A stretch of 64,000 nt of DNA from Cladophialophora immunda (taxonomy: Eukaryota; Ascomycota; Eurotiomycetes; Chaetothyriales; Herpotrichiellaceae), in NCBI RefSeq assembly GCF_000835495.1, contig NW_015622548.1, positions 372,001-436,000 on the forward strand. The letters are read 5' to 3'. This document shows, one piece after another, positions 22,125 to 32,457 of the stretch. Positions within the stretch are counted from its first letter, which is position 1; each line of letters opens with the position of its first letter. The notes under the pieces are model-generated. The model was not told the DNA's origin. It was given only the letters and a program-made list of their open reading frames with translations, and did not search any database. Position numbers and translations under genes: made by a program.

Positions 22125-22622
22125 ATGGCCGTTACTGAATTCCAGGAGGTGAGTTCTCGCCCCCCGTCAGTCTTCCTCTCACAACCTCCCAGAGGTGCTT
22201 CATTCTTTGACCACGTTGCTAACGAGACGAACGAACAGAAAGTCTACACCCACCTCGTTCTTATCCCCCCAGGACGTGTGACAACATACGCCGCCCTCGC
22301 CCGCTCCCTGAATTCTAGCCCCCGTGCAGTGGGCGGAGCTCTTCGGAACAACCCTTATGCCCCGGAAGTACCTTGCCATCGCGTCATTGCGAGCGACGGT
22401 TACGTGGGTGGATTCAAGGGTGACTGGGAAAAAGCCCCGTCTGGAGTCAACCAAACCATGAAACTAAAATTGCTGAAGGACGAGGGCGTCGAGTTTACCA
22501 ACGAGGGAAAGTTGGTGGTCAAGGGCGGCGTCGACGTATGGTACGATGGACCCTGGGACATGCAGAAGGGGAGGACGACATTGCAGACGACCATTGCGCA
22601 AAAGGATCGGGTACAAGTATGA
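22125..22622 (+). CDS. Methylated-DNA-cysteine S-methyltransferase / alkyltransferase-like
   Basis: Exons 22125-22148 and 22239-22622 give 135 aa: the catalytic domain alone, as in short fungal forms. The active-site PCHRV is at 53-57 (acceptor Cys54). GRVTTYAALA and the helix-turn-helix region SPRAVGGALRNNP precede it, and GYVGGFKGDWEKA follows. The protein moves O6-alkyl groups from guanine in DNA to its own Cys, an irreversible repair. With Cys rather than Trp at the acceptor position it should be a true transferase and not an ATL protein. The 90-nt intron is a multiple of three with no stop, so an unspliced form would still read through. Confidence 0.92.
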   Translation: MAVTEFQEVSSRPPSVFLSQPPRGASFFDHVANETNEQKVYTHLVLIPPGRVTTYAALARSLNSSPRAVGGALRNNPYAPEVPCHRVIASDGYVGGFKGDWEKAPSGVNQTMKLKLLKDEGVEFTNEGKLVVKGGVDVWYDGPWDMQKGRTTLQTTIAQKDRVQV

Positions 22623-22873
22623 ATGTTGGCGTATTAATTTTGCTGTTTCATCTGTATCTGTTCTCAAAAAACCCGCGCAACTCTATTGCATGGACATGCC
22701 AATTTCATATTCAAGGCTTGTTTTAATGCGCCGAACCAGTCCAACACAATCCGCCCAACGCTTACATGCAAAAGAGAAGCCAATCCATTTCCACAACCTT
22801 TCCCCTAGACGGCCGACTCTGTTTGCGTGTCTTCTTCCTGCACAAATCAATTCTGCCCAATCACCTGGCAGAT

Positions 22874-24278
22874 TTACAACAAAGTAGCGCCAAAAAGTGT
22901 GAACATGGCAACAAGAGCACCACAGACCAAAGGAGCGACCGAAAATTCGGGCACCATGACGGAAACGGCGGCGTTGCTGGTGCTGCTTCCACTGGTGGTG
23001 CCAGAGCTGCCAGTCTGAGTGGGGGCTCCGCTGCCTGCGGTGGCGGTTCCAGTAGAAGCACCACCCGCATTCTGAGAGCCAGCGCCAGAAAGACCAGGTC
23101 CAGTGCCAGCACCCTGGGTCATGTACTTCTTTGCACCATCGGGGATGGCAGGCAGAGAATCGTCCTTGACAAGCCAGTTGGGTGACGAGTAGGCAGGGCA
23201 GCCAGACGCTCCGCCGGTCGAGTTGTAGCCGCCATCACCTTGAGGGTTGGGGGTGTTGGCGTACTGCTTCTGGAGAGTACCGAAATCCGGCAGTTCAGAA
23301 ACAGAGTCGCCATTGATCTCGACAAGACCATAGTTGCTAGCCTCCTGGGAATACTCGTAGACCAAACCTCCGGAGTAAACAGGGGTCATTTGGTTGCCGT
23401 AGAGAGCCACAACCTCGCCGAAGTCCCGAGTGTTGGTGTTGCAGCCATACTCAGAGAGGAAAATGGGGATACCATAGCCCGTGAAATTCTTGACCTTTTG
23501 GTCCCAGCCGGAGATGGTGAAGGATGAAGGATCGCACCAGGAGTAGTCGTTAAACGCGAAGAAATCGGAGCGCTCGTCGTCTGTGCCACAGTTCATGTAC
23601 TCGGCCATCTCCAAACGGTTCTCGGCCACATCGGCGGCAGAGTAGCCCACAGGAATGGTCCTGTAGCCTCGGTTTCGGATATACTGTCTGATGTCACGGG
23701 TGACAGCCTTGACGTAGGGCGCAGCTGCCGAAGTCGAAGGGTCATTGATGACTTCGTTGCCAGAGAAGAAAGCCAAGGTGTTGCTATAGCCTTGGAAGGC
23801 GTCAATCGTGGCAAAGATGCTCTGAAGATATACATCGTTGTAGGATGGGCCAGGGTCGGCTCGGTTCAAGGAATACTTGGGGGTATTGACGTCCAAGATA
23901 AGGTAGATGCCAGCATCCGCCAAGGCATTCATGCATGTGTCATGAGATGCGGTATTGTCAACAGTATACACTCGGATAGCATTGATGCCCAACTTCTGGA
24001 ATTCAGGAATGTCTCTCTGGCAGCCATTCTCGTCGGCAATGGGATCTGCCACGTCGGAGGAGCCGCCGGGTTGGTAGTCAACTCCGCGAATGTAAAAACG
24101 GTCGTTACCAGCAAAGAAAGCTTTACAACGGTCAGTCACAGTGAGATACGGAAGAGACACGAGAGCACGTACCGTTTCCTTTGACAGAGACTGTCGGCAA
24201 GCTGCTTGCTCTTTTGACAGAAGCGGCAGAAGCAGCACCAGCGCCCAAAGCGAGGGTAGCCAAAGTTGAGGTACGCAT
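22874..24278 (-). CDS. GH72 1,3-beta-glucanosyltransferase, GPI-anchored (Gel/Gas)
   Basis: Exons on the minus strand: 24278-24173 and 24120-22874, giving 450 aa. It cuts and rejoins beta-1,3-glucan chains at the outer face of the plasma membrane and in the cell wall. A signal peptide covers about 1-19. The GH72 domain runs about 36-340, with acid/base Glu158 in SGNEVIN and nucleophile Glu259 in FLSEYGCN. There is no Cys-rich CBM43 (X8) module; the catalytic domain passes to a Ser/Gly/Thr-rich region and a hydrophobic C-terminus typical of GPI attachment. This is the short (Gel1/Gas3-like) architecture. A branch site GTGACTGAC lies in the 52-nt intron. Confidence 0.94.
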
Positions 24279-26207
24279 GATGAAACAGAGTGCTCTCTTC
24301 AAATCTGTGTCTGCGAGAAATTCAACCGAAGGGGGGGCGAAGAAGAAAATTAACTGGGGTTGGGCTCCAAGGGAGTGAGGAATTTCCCAACAGAAGACAC
24401 TGGGTATTAGAAGTGAGTAGGAGGTAGCGAAGGAGGAGCGACACCCAAACGAAGTGGTGACGGCTCTTGCTTTTTGTGATGAACGAGGGGGGTGAAGAAG
24501 TTGAAGGGCAGGAAAAGCAGGAAAAGATTGCAAGATCGCAATTGTTGAAGAGGCAGGATATTCGAGGCAGGGATCATCGACGCGGGCAGCTGTTCCCATT
24601 GAGTTGATGAAATGTCCGGTTCCCCCTGTCGCGCCTGTGCTGCTGGGCGGGGGCGCCTCCCCATTGATGGCCACCAGCCCCTGTTAGAGGCGCGTTAGGT
24701 GCCTGTTAAGTGCCTGTTAGGGCCCCTCTTTAGAGCCGCCACCCGACAGCCTCCACCACTCACACGCCTTTCCCTCCATCCCTTTCCCCTGCCCTCCCGC
24801 AAACGACTTGCAGATGAAGTTCCTTGGATCGTCCCACGTCCGTCTCGCGACGGGGCTCGATTGGCACATGTTTCGAATTGCGCACAAGGGGTTTGTTAAG
24901 CTTGCTTTGATCACTGCGGACATACAACCAACGGCATTGGCCTCTGCTGAACATGTAATTCCGCTTCCAACCTCGACAAAACCGGGGGTGGATGTCTTGT
25001 GTCGTGCGCTCAGCATTGTCGCTTGATGATCAAGGGCGAAACCACTGGAGAAGGCCGCGTAGACAATCCATATTCAATGCTGTGTCTCGTGCCCCAAGAA
25101 GAGCTGATCGAGCCTCTTGCAAATTTCCAGCGCCCCCAGACCATTTGATGCCCTGCTGAGCACTGCCACACTCATGGCCCGGAGCTTGTTTCAAGACCAC
25201 CCCGTAGCCTTCAGATCTGTCTCAGGATGCGCTTAGAGTCACATCCGTTCCTCTTGGGCCCATGCTCTTGATTTTCGAGATCGTCAATCCCTCGTATGTC
25301 ATTCGATGTCGATAAAATGATCGGCATGGGTGGCCCGGTATGCGTATATTATACTCGAGGGAAAAGGAGTTGCTCAGATGTCTCTGCGTCAAGGACAAGG
25401 GCCACTGTGATATCCGTTAATCAAACAACACCCACAAAATATTGGGCCTCTGACCGAGTATATAGTTCAGAGGAGGGCCGCTGATGTGCAGGAATAAGGG
25501 TGGTCGCTCTTGTTTCTTTGTCTCGTCTTGACTCAGGCTTGGAATTGTCCCTACGAGTGGTGCAGGTGTGCTCTGGGCATGTATGATCGTCTTCAGCGTC
25601 AACACCAAGCGTTTCAGCCTCCCTTGTGCCAAGGAGTGTCGCCAATGTCAACTGATTCTACCGTGGAGGCGGGTGATGATGATGCAGATGGCTGTCTAAC
25701 AACATCTACTGGTATACGATTCGAGGGAGAAATCACGTGAGCGTCAGCGTGGTGAGATTCATTGAGACTATCGTAAGAAAAGATGCGAAGGATTTCAAGT
25801 TGGACAATGTCGACAACTCAAAGCCAATGTCTCGGTGACAGGATACAATTTGATTAATGTCCTTTACATCTGGACACTATCTCAGTGCCGCACTTAATCT
25901 CCCCGTTGCAGCCTCCACAGTCCTTCAGCTTCATCCAAGTCCTTCTATCGTCCAGGTTTACCAATATCCCTTTCATGTACACGTTGTGTATTTCCTTGCC
26001 TACCATACTGAAAAAAAAGTCCACTTCCAAGAGGAAGTGCTTGAACGCCCGAGGCTATGCCCGTTGCAGATTGCTGATCAAAGGAGAGAAATGCCGGTGC
26101 CGTATCGTCGTTATGTGCGCTGAAAATCCCACAAAAAATATCACATCAGCCGCCAGGAAACCCATTGGCGGAACTTGCTTTTAAGCCAGTGACCACCCCA
26201 ACACTGC
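24279..26207. other. Long intergenic region
   Basis: About 1.9 kb with the promoter of the GH72 gene and the 3' flank of the next gene. A small imperfect repeat (tgcctgttaagtgcctgtta) is near 24700. No gene seen. Confidence 0.6.
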
Positions 26208-27002
26208 CTATAGTGCGAGGAAGAGCAATCCTCCCAGGCCAGCAAATATAGAGGCGAGACCACCCATTCTTATCGAAGAACCACCATTCTGCAAACCGGG
26301 GCTTCCGGTGGTGGTTGCAGCACCGGCGGCGGCAGTGGCATCACCGCTGTCTGTCACCGGTGCATTGACCACCACCACTGACGTCGACGTCGAAACAGAC
26401 CCGTCGGCGGCGGTCGCGTAGTAGAGCTGGGTGGAGGTGCTGGGAGTAAAGTGGACACTCAACGCCGAGGATGTGAGGGTTACCAGGCCGCCTCCGAATG
26501 TGCTGAACACGACAGCACCGTCTGAAGTCTCGACTGCAGTGGCAGAGGCCGGGGCCGTCGGTGGCACCGTCACAGTCGTGGCACCTGGTACAGTTGATGC
26601 GAAGATGGCGGATGAGAGGATGGAAGAGACACTGGCGGCACGGGAGCTTGATTCCGAGGCAGCACTGCTCTGCGCAGGGGTGGAGGGCGTTGTCGATGCC
26701 GTGGTTGTCGAGTTGCTCGACTGTCTCTTCTTTGCTAGGTGGACCAGCTTGCTCGCAATGACGGGATTCTCGGAGTGGACGTGCTCAATGGCTGCACGGT
26801 CCTTGCTGAAGACCCCGTCTTGGAATTTCGGGGAGAGCGCATGGAGGACGGAATGCAGGGCAGCAGGATCGACGGTGTCGAGTAAAGATTGGAACGCGTC
26901 CCAGTTGATCAATGCATTGTCATCTTCTGGAACGTGGGCAGGCGAACTGAGGGCGCCCAGCAGCAGCGTGCTGAAAACGAAGGCGTTGCGCAGGCCGATC
27001 AT
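26208..27002 (-). CDS. GPI-anchored Ser/Thr-rich surface protein, unknown function
   Basis: Single exon, 264 aa. The start is the ATG before a clear signal peptide (IGLRNAFVFSTLLLGALSSPA). Residues to about 90 form a helical head (INWDAFQSLLDTVDPAALHSVLHALSPKFQ) ending in a KKR site that could be cut by kexin. The rest is Ser/Thr/Ala-rich, a likely O-glycosylated stalk, with a short conserved-looking patch (SDGAVVFSTFGGGLVTLTSSALSVHF). The C-terminus (IRMGGLASIFAGLGGLLFLAL) is a GPI signal. I do not recognise a named family; many fungi have cell-wall proteins of this layout. Confidence 0.82.
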   Translation of the reverse strand: MIGLRNAFVFSTLLLGALSSPAHVPEDDNALINWDAFQSLLDTVDPAALHSVLHALSPKFQDGVFSKDRAAIEHVHSENPVIASKLVHLAKKRQSSNSTTTASTTPSTPAQSSAASESSSRAASVSSILSSAIFASTVPGATTVTVPPTAPASATAVETSDGAVVFSTFGGGLVTLTSSALSVHFTPSTSTQLYYATAADGSVSTSTSVVVVNAPVTDSGDATAAAGAATTTGSPGLQNGGSSIRMGGLASIFAGLGGLLFLAL

Positions 27003-29079
27003 GGCTGTCAATGGGAATGGCACAAAGCAGATGGACGAACCAAGCGAGAGGTAGGTTCGTTCTAGATGCAGTAGTGAATAGTGAGTGACGATGAGAAGTG
27101 GTACGAGTGGAAGATGGCAGGAGAAATAAAAAGGCTGGTAAAGAGAGTGCTTCTGGAGGCCTGCAGGGAACGCTGAGTGAGGAAGCTTCGGAGGTGCCAG
27201 CGACAGCGTCCCAGTTAAGAGAGTTTTCCTGCCACTAGTGCCGCAGGCAAGGGAAAATCGTGGCTTGGATGATGGCCACCGAGCCACCCAGCGCTCAGCC
27301 CACAGGTTCGGTGACGAGTGGGTTTCCTTCTCTTCCTCCTCTTCTCAGCGTGGGAACCCTGTCAGATCAGACGCGGGCGAGCGCGGGATATGCGAGTATT
27401 CCGTGATGCGATGCAGGACGAGTGCAAGTAGTAATCGAATGATTTTGGTGGGAACTGGGTCCGGACGAGGGCGATGCGAGGACCAATCGATACAACGCAC
27501 TGAGGATGGAGGATGAGTACGGAGTTCTTGTACTCGGTACTCGGGGCTGATGCGCTGTAACTGTAGCCTTGGAGGACGCTGATAAAGAGGCTGAAGCAAG
27601 CTGCTAACGTCTACAAGTAGAGAGTTGACGATGGGAGATATGGAGGCGCACGTGGGCGATGTGAGAAGTGCCTTTGAAAAAAGGTCGATGGCTAGCCGAG
27701 CAGCTAAAAAGCCCCCCTCCGACCCCCCATGCGAGACGCCCATTATTTATGACCCAGCCTGGAACCTCGCGCAACAGGTAAGCTGGCAGTGGCTGGCCCG
27801 GCTTGCCCCAGGCGGCGATGGTACCCGGATGATGCCTGCTGAGCGGAAAGTCGGCAACAGAGCAACAAGCCCACCATCAACCGACTATCGACCACTATCA
27901 GTCTTTGGCTTGGAGGCTGGTATCCGCCTGCTGCACTCTTTCTCGGCCTCTTTCTCTCCCACGTCGACGTCTTTACGGAGAACATGCTTTTCTCCTGTGT
28001 TTCTTGTGCAGCTGACAAGCTGGCCCAGATCACGCCTCTATTTACAGCGTCTCCTCTCCTCCACCATCACCACGACCACGACCACCTCCTCCTGCGGCAG
28101 GTTTCATAACGGAAGCTGGGCGTTTTTGCCACTTGCAGCTCACCAGTGGAACCTGGCCAAAGAGCCTGCGTCCTCTGGTGTTGCTGGCGGCACCAAGCTC
28201 CCAGGCCTTGCCTCAAACTGAGCAAATCATGATTCCGGCCTTCTACATCCGTCCTCCACATCGGCAGCCCCCATGCCGCTGTCACATCCATCCACGACCC
28301 TCGCTTGCGTCCTGCACTGTTCCACCTCCTGCATTCGGGATTTCAAGACACGTCGACTCCAAATCCATCGTCTCCATGCTCCCTGCCCTGCGTCATGCGT
28401 CCTGCTTCCTGCATCAGTGGCTTGACCGTGAAACGCCCGTCACGTTCGACTCCCTGTTTCACCGGCCGTTTCCTGCGAGAACACTAGACGAATCCTGCCA
28501 TGTGGATTTGATGTTAAGTCATGACAACAAGTACCGGTGACATGGAGCCCAAAAGATAAGACCGGCACGAACAACCGGGCGATCTACTCGTACATGTGTA
28601 ACCGTGGTCGGATAGCGTTATCTGGGCCAGGATGGTTGCATGCAAACAACGCATGGACAACAACTTTGCTGATTGTGCACCCATTATTGGTCACATGCCC
28701 TCTCCCGCTCTACATGGCCGGGCGGTTTGTGGTCTAGCCCTTCTGTTTCTATTTCTGTCAGGAGTCCCGCAGATCGTATAAATGTGTGTCGCGAAACCTG
28801 CAGACGACCGGTTGGGATTGGCAATGACGTCTGGTACCTTGCATCGTCATCCCAAACCTGCAGAAGCACTCGGGCAATGGTGGGCAATCACCTGCTTCTT
28901 CGGCCTTAGCGGAGGATCATGACCCGGCTCTCGCAGAAAATCATACGAGTTTCTTCGAGCGAATCAGAGCTCCAAATGGTCACGACTGGCCAAATGTTGG
29001 AACACGCACCTGCACTGGCATGCGAAGGCTTTCCTTCACCACCATTCTTGACGCGCGTTAACCCTGTGCGACCGCTTCT
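27003..29079. other. Long intergenic region
   Basis: About 2 kb. A long plus-strand open frame at about 27625-28221 is low-complexity and has no family features. No RNA gene seen. Confidence 0.55.
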
Positions 29080-30059
29080 CTACTCAGTCAATAGGGTGAA
29101 CTTGAGCAGATCTCTCTTCTCTATCAGATCCCTTTTGGAAATCAATTCCTCCATGTCCCAGGTGGCCGACACCAGTCTTCCGCTCAGCCAACCGAGATCG
29201 TTGATCTGTTTACTGAGGAACACACAGACTGCACCGCAGAGATCAACCTCATCTGTCATGTCTGCGGAAGCAAGTTAGTCCTGCGCAGCCGAGGAGCACT
29301 TGCTTCAAGTGTCCGGGGGGTGGAACACGACGACGACTCACAAGGCAAGAACTCTTCCGGCGTATTGCCGCTCGCCATCCTCGTCATGACAGCTCCTGGG
29401 TGAAGTGCAATGCTAACCAAGCCTTCCGGCGAGTATTGTTCATGAAGACATTCGACCAACCGGATCTGCGCCAACTTGCTGACTGTGTACCCCGTGTTCG
29501 CAATCGGCCCTCGTCTGATGCAACCTGCGATGGACCCGATGGCAATGAATCCTTTTGCTCCGTTTTCTGTCTGCAAAAGTAAGGGAACGAAATAATGTGC
29601 GGAGAGGTAGGTTCCGAGAGCATTGACTTCGAAGGCGTGCTGGACCCATTCAGGTCTCCCTTGGTCCATCTTTGTGATTACTGGGCCGGCGTAGCCAGCG
29701 TTGAGGATCAATATGTCCAATCGCTTGCAACGGGTCTTCACATAATCTGCCAGAGCTTCTACCGACGTCGCCTTCGAGACATCACACTCAACCATGTCAA
29801 CATGGCCGAGGGGGTTGATTCGTCTGATTTGATCGGCCACAGCCTCCAAGTCGCTCATTGTTCGAGAGGATATGACCACTCTTGCTGCCTTGGCCCGCGC
29901 GAAGCTGTAAGCGATATGCTCGCCTATCCCAGTGGAGGCGCCGATAATGCAGACCGTGAACGAATCTTGGAGTTTCACGGCTGCAGGACTCAAGGAAGGT
30001 GGAACGCAAGTGTGCTGGGTCTTGGTGAAGCCGTCGACGGCGGCGACGCGAGGGTCCAT
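29080..30059 (-). CDS. Short-chain dehydrogenase/reductase
   Basis: Exons on the minus strand: 30059-29342 and 29261-29080, giving 299 aa. NAD(P)-dependent oxidoreductase of the classical SDR fold. The cofactor motif GASTGIGE, the NAG(Y) motif of the central strand, catalytic Ser in SIAGC, and YTVSK (Tyr and Lys) are all present, as is HPGAVMTRMA. The C-terminal exon (YMTDEVDLCGAV... RLVSATWDMEELI) matches fungal members, which supports the 80-nt intron with CTAAC branch. The substrate is unknown; related genes are common in fungal secondary and general metabolism. Confidence 0.93.
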
Positions 30060-30156
30060 TTTTAGGGCTGGATGTTTCTGGGACGATGGTGTACAGGGTC
30101 TCTGGGTTGTAGAGATTGTGTAATTTACTTGAGGCTGGTGAGACTATTAAATGATC

Positions 30157-30157
30157 T

Positions 30158-30189
<32 letters not shown>

Positions 30190-30193
30190 TGTG
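30157..30193. repeat. CT/GT microsatellite
   Basis: A (TC)n run passes directly into (TG)n, about 37 bases, upstream of the SDR gene. Confidence 0.95.
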
Positions 30194-30701
30194 ATGTGCG
30201 TATTGGGTCTCACAAAATATGCAGGGTCTCTATTGCCGAGTATTACGACTGCTACACAACAGCCCGCCCAGTTCAGGTGACGACGTCGTGGAGAAGCTAT
30301 TTCCACCGGCAACTTCTGGAAAAGGGAACCCGTAGAGCAGAACAACGTCGTTCGTTCGTCCGAGCGAGAATCAGAATTCGGTGCGTCGAGGCCACTGAGG
30401 TCCATATTCCATATCTGACCCCGTCATTCATCCGTCGGCCTGTCTATCTCCCTAGGCAAGATATCTTGTGCGCAGGAGGATTCCCCCGACGCTGGGCCTG
30501 TGCGCTGGCACTCCCACCGCCGTGCATCTTCGTATTGCATCAAGTCTCTGCCCGTCAGTATTCACCTCGTCGACGAGACTCAATCCCCCCCAAGCTAACC
30601 CAAAAGTGGGAGGCCAGAAAGATCTGAGTCAGTCCCTCTTGACTACTACGAGGCACCGAGCCTGTCTGCATTCTCCACCAGGTCGATCCATTGGGTGTCT
30701 C

Positions 30702-30722
30702 TGGATGGATGGATGGATGGAT
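30702..30722. repeat. GGAT tetranucleotide repeat
   Basis: About five tandem copies of TGGA. Confidence 0.9.
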
Positions 30723-31344
30723 ATATGTATGTAATCTGGACGGACGGAGGACTTACTCCTTCCGGATTAAATACCTTGTTCCCAATTCCCATTCCCTAGG
30801 GGCGCCGGTCGTTGTTGGTTTGGTTCTCGCTTCCACACCCCTTTCTGCTAGAGGAGGTGCTGTACCTACCTAGGCACCTAGGGGGAGTTTTAGTTGCCCG
30901 TACCCCATATTGCCCAGTCCTCGGTACCTAGTCCACCATCCCCAGGTTTTTATTTTAGGCTCTCCTAGGCGGCGGCTACCGCCTAGTGAGCCTGGTAGTC
31001 CCTCGCCTCGGGGGAGCTGGGCCGGCTACCTACCTAATTCACACCTACTCGGACGCACAGCGAGGCACTCACTCCTTGACCTGCTCCCTCCCTCCCTAGG
31101 TATGTAGAGACCTACCCCTCTCTACCGAGCACTCGACTTCGGTGCATGGGATGAAATGAAACGGAGCGCGAAAGGCTGGAGAGGGGGAACCAAAGTGGGT
31201 GGGAGGTACACCGCCACATTCCCATCCTTAGAAAACCCAATCTACTTGTTTTTTCTCATCGTTCAGGAGATTTCCCGAGGTTAGTGGAAAAGAAAAAAAT
31301 AGAGGCACGGAGGAGCAGAAATCCGTCCATCAAAATCTGGCTTG

Positions 31345-32457
31345 CTACATAGGACAAGACATGCGATGCGTACTGGATTGTTGAGCGTTGAGCCTCCAGA
31401 AACCCCCCCAAAAATCAAGGCAGCAAAAAAAACAAAGACGAGCCCCATCGCAATTACAACTCCCTCCACACACCCCTTCTGATGGCAACTCGTAGATATC
31501 CCTGTTGAAGGCAATACCCGCCGTCACATTATACATTGCTAGGGCGGGTGAATTCACTTTTCCCGCCCCCTCCCGCTCTTGACTTTTCGTTGCAGTTACT
31601 GACCTATACTCCGTCCTGCCCTGGGTGACCGGCTGGGTTACCGGTTGGGTTTCCCAGACAACAAGTTCCGTGGTGTCCTTCTCGTCACTCACCCTCTTCC
31701 TCTTCCTCTTCCTCGTCCCTCTTTGTTCCTCCCGCTTCCTCGTCCTCGGCTATTGTGGGCTCGATCCTGACTCCTGCTTCCGGGGGGGGTGCTTGAGCCG
31801 ACTGGGTGAGCCTGCGTCTCTACTGGCGCTCCATGCCCATTGATCGCGAGCAGCCTTGGGTCGAGTGGGTACCGCGCGGTGTCTACAAATCCCGGCTGGT
31901 AGTTGACATGCCCGGCATAGGCGTCACCTCCGAGATCGCCTGGGTTGGCGTGCATGTATGAGTCTTGATCGAAGGAGAAGGGAGGGTGGATGTAGGAACC
32001 CTGCCCAGCTTGCCACGACGGTTCATGGTAAGTCCTCTCCGCCGCTGCCAATGCCTGGTCTTGCTCGAGCTGCGGCGCGGTGAAGTCGGCGGCGGGGGGA
32101 CCGTCGACAGCACTGTGGCACACATCAGCTTCGATCCCCGTTCGAGATGCCTTGTGACACACCTCGGTCCACCCTCTGCAACAGATGGTCGATGGGTGCT
32201 ATCCCACTGAGCAACAACCGCTGCACGCGTCGATTGTCCTTCACCAACCTCATCACTGCAAGCTTCCCCCTTTTTTTCGCAATTCTTGCATTTCTGTCCT
32301 GGTTTTTTTTTTTCGCACTGAAAAGAGTACTATTAGCCCAGATCCTCGATGCGGCTGGCCTGCACAGAAATACTTTTCGATGTCCCTTGGAACACTGGTC
32401 ACAACTCCTCTGCACTACTTTTCCCGGCTCAACTTGGATGAATCTACGTTCTGACAT
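31345..32457 (-). CDS. Small Zn(II)2Cys6 zinc-cluster protein
   Basis: Exons on the minus strand: 32457-32374, 32317-32163, 32112-31824 and 31749-31345, giving 310 aa. The first intron falls inside the zinc cluster. Splicing yields C-x2-C-x6-C-x8-C-x2-C-x6-C (CDQCSKGHRKC, then CKNCEKKGEAC), the binuclear zinc pattern of fungal transcription factors. The middle (FTAPQLEQDQALAAAERTYHE...) has protein-like composition. The last exon has a KRKRKR nuclear-localisation-like run, then a tail I do not recognise. There is no fungal_trans domain. The last intron (31823-31750) is the weakest part: without it the protein would end at 31689 in an Arg-Gly tail. Confidence 0.65.

Larger units (their letters stand above)
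30060..31344. other. Intergenic with simple repeats and CCTAGG motifs
   Basis: Contains two microsatellites and several ACCTACCTAGG-type palindromes near 30862-31100. No gene seen. Confidence 0.6.

Noticed and set aside
27625..28221. Plus-strand 198-codon frame
   Set aside because: Low-complexity Ser/Thr composition, non-ATG-like start, no domain; likely non-coding spacer.
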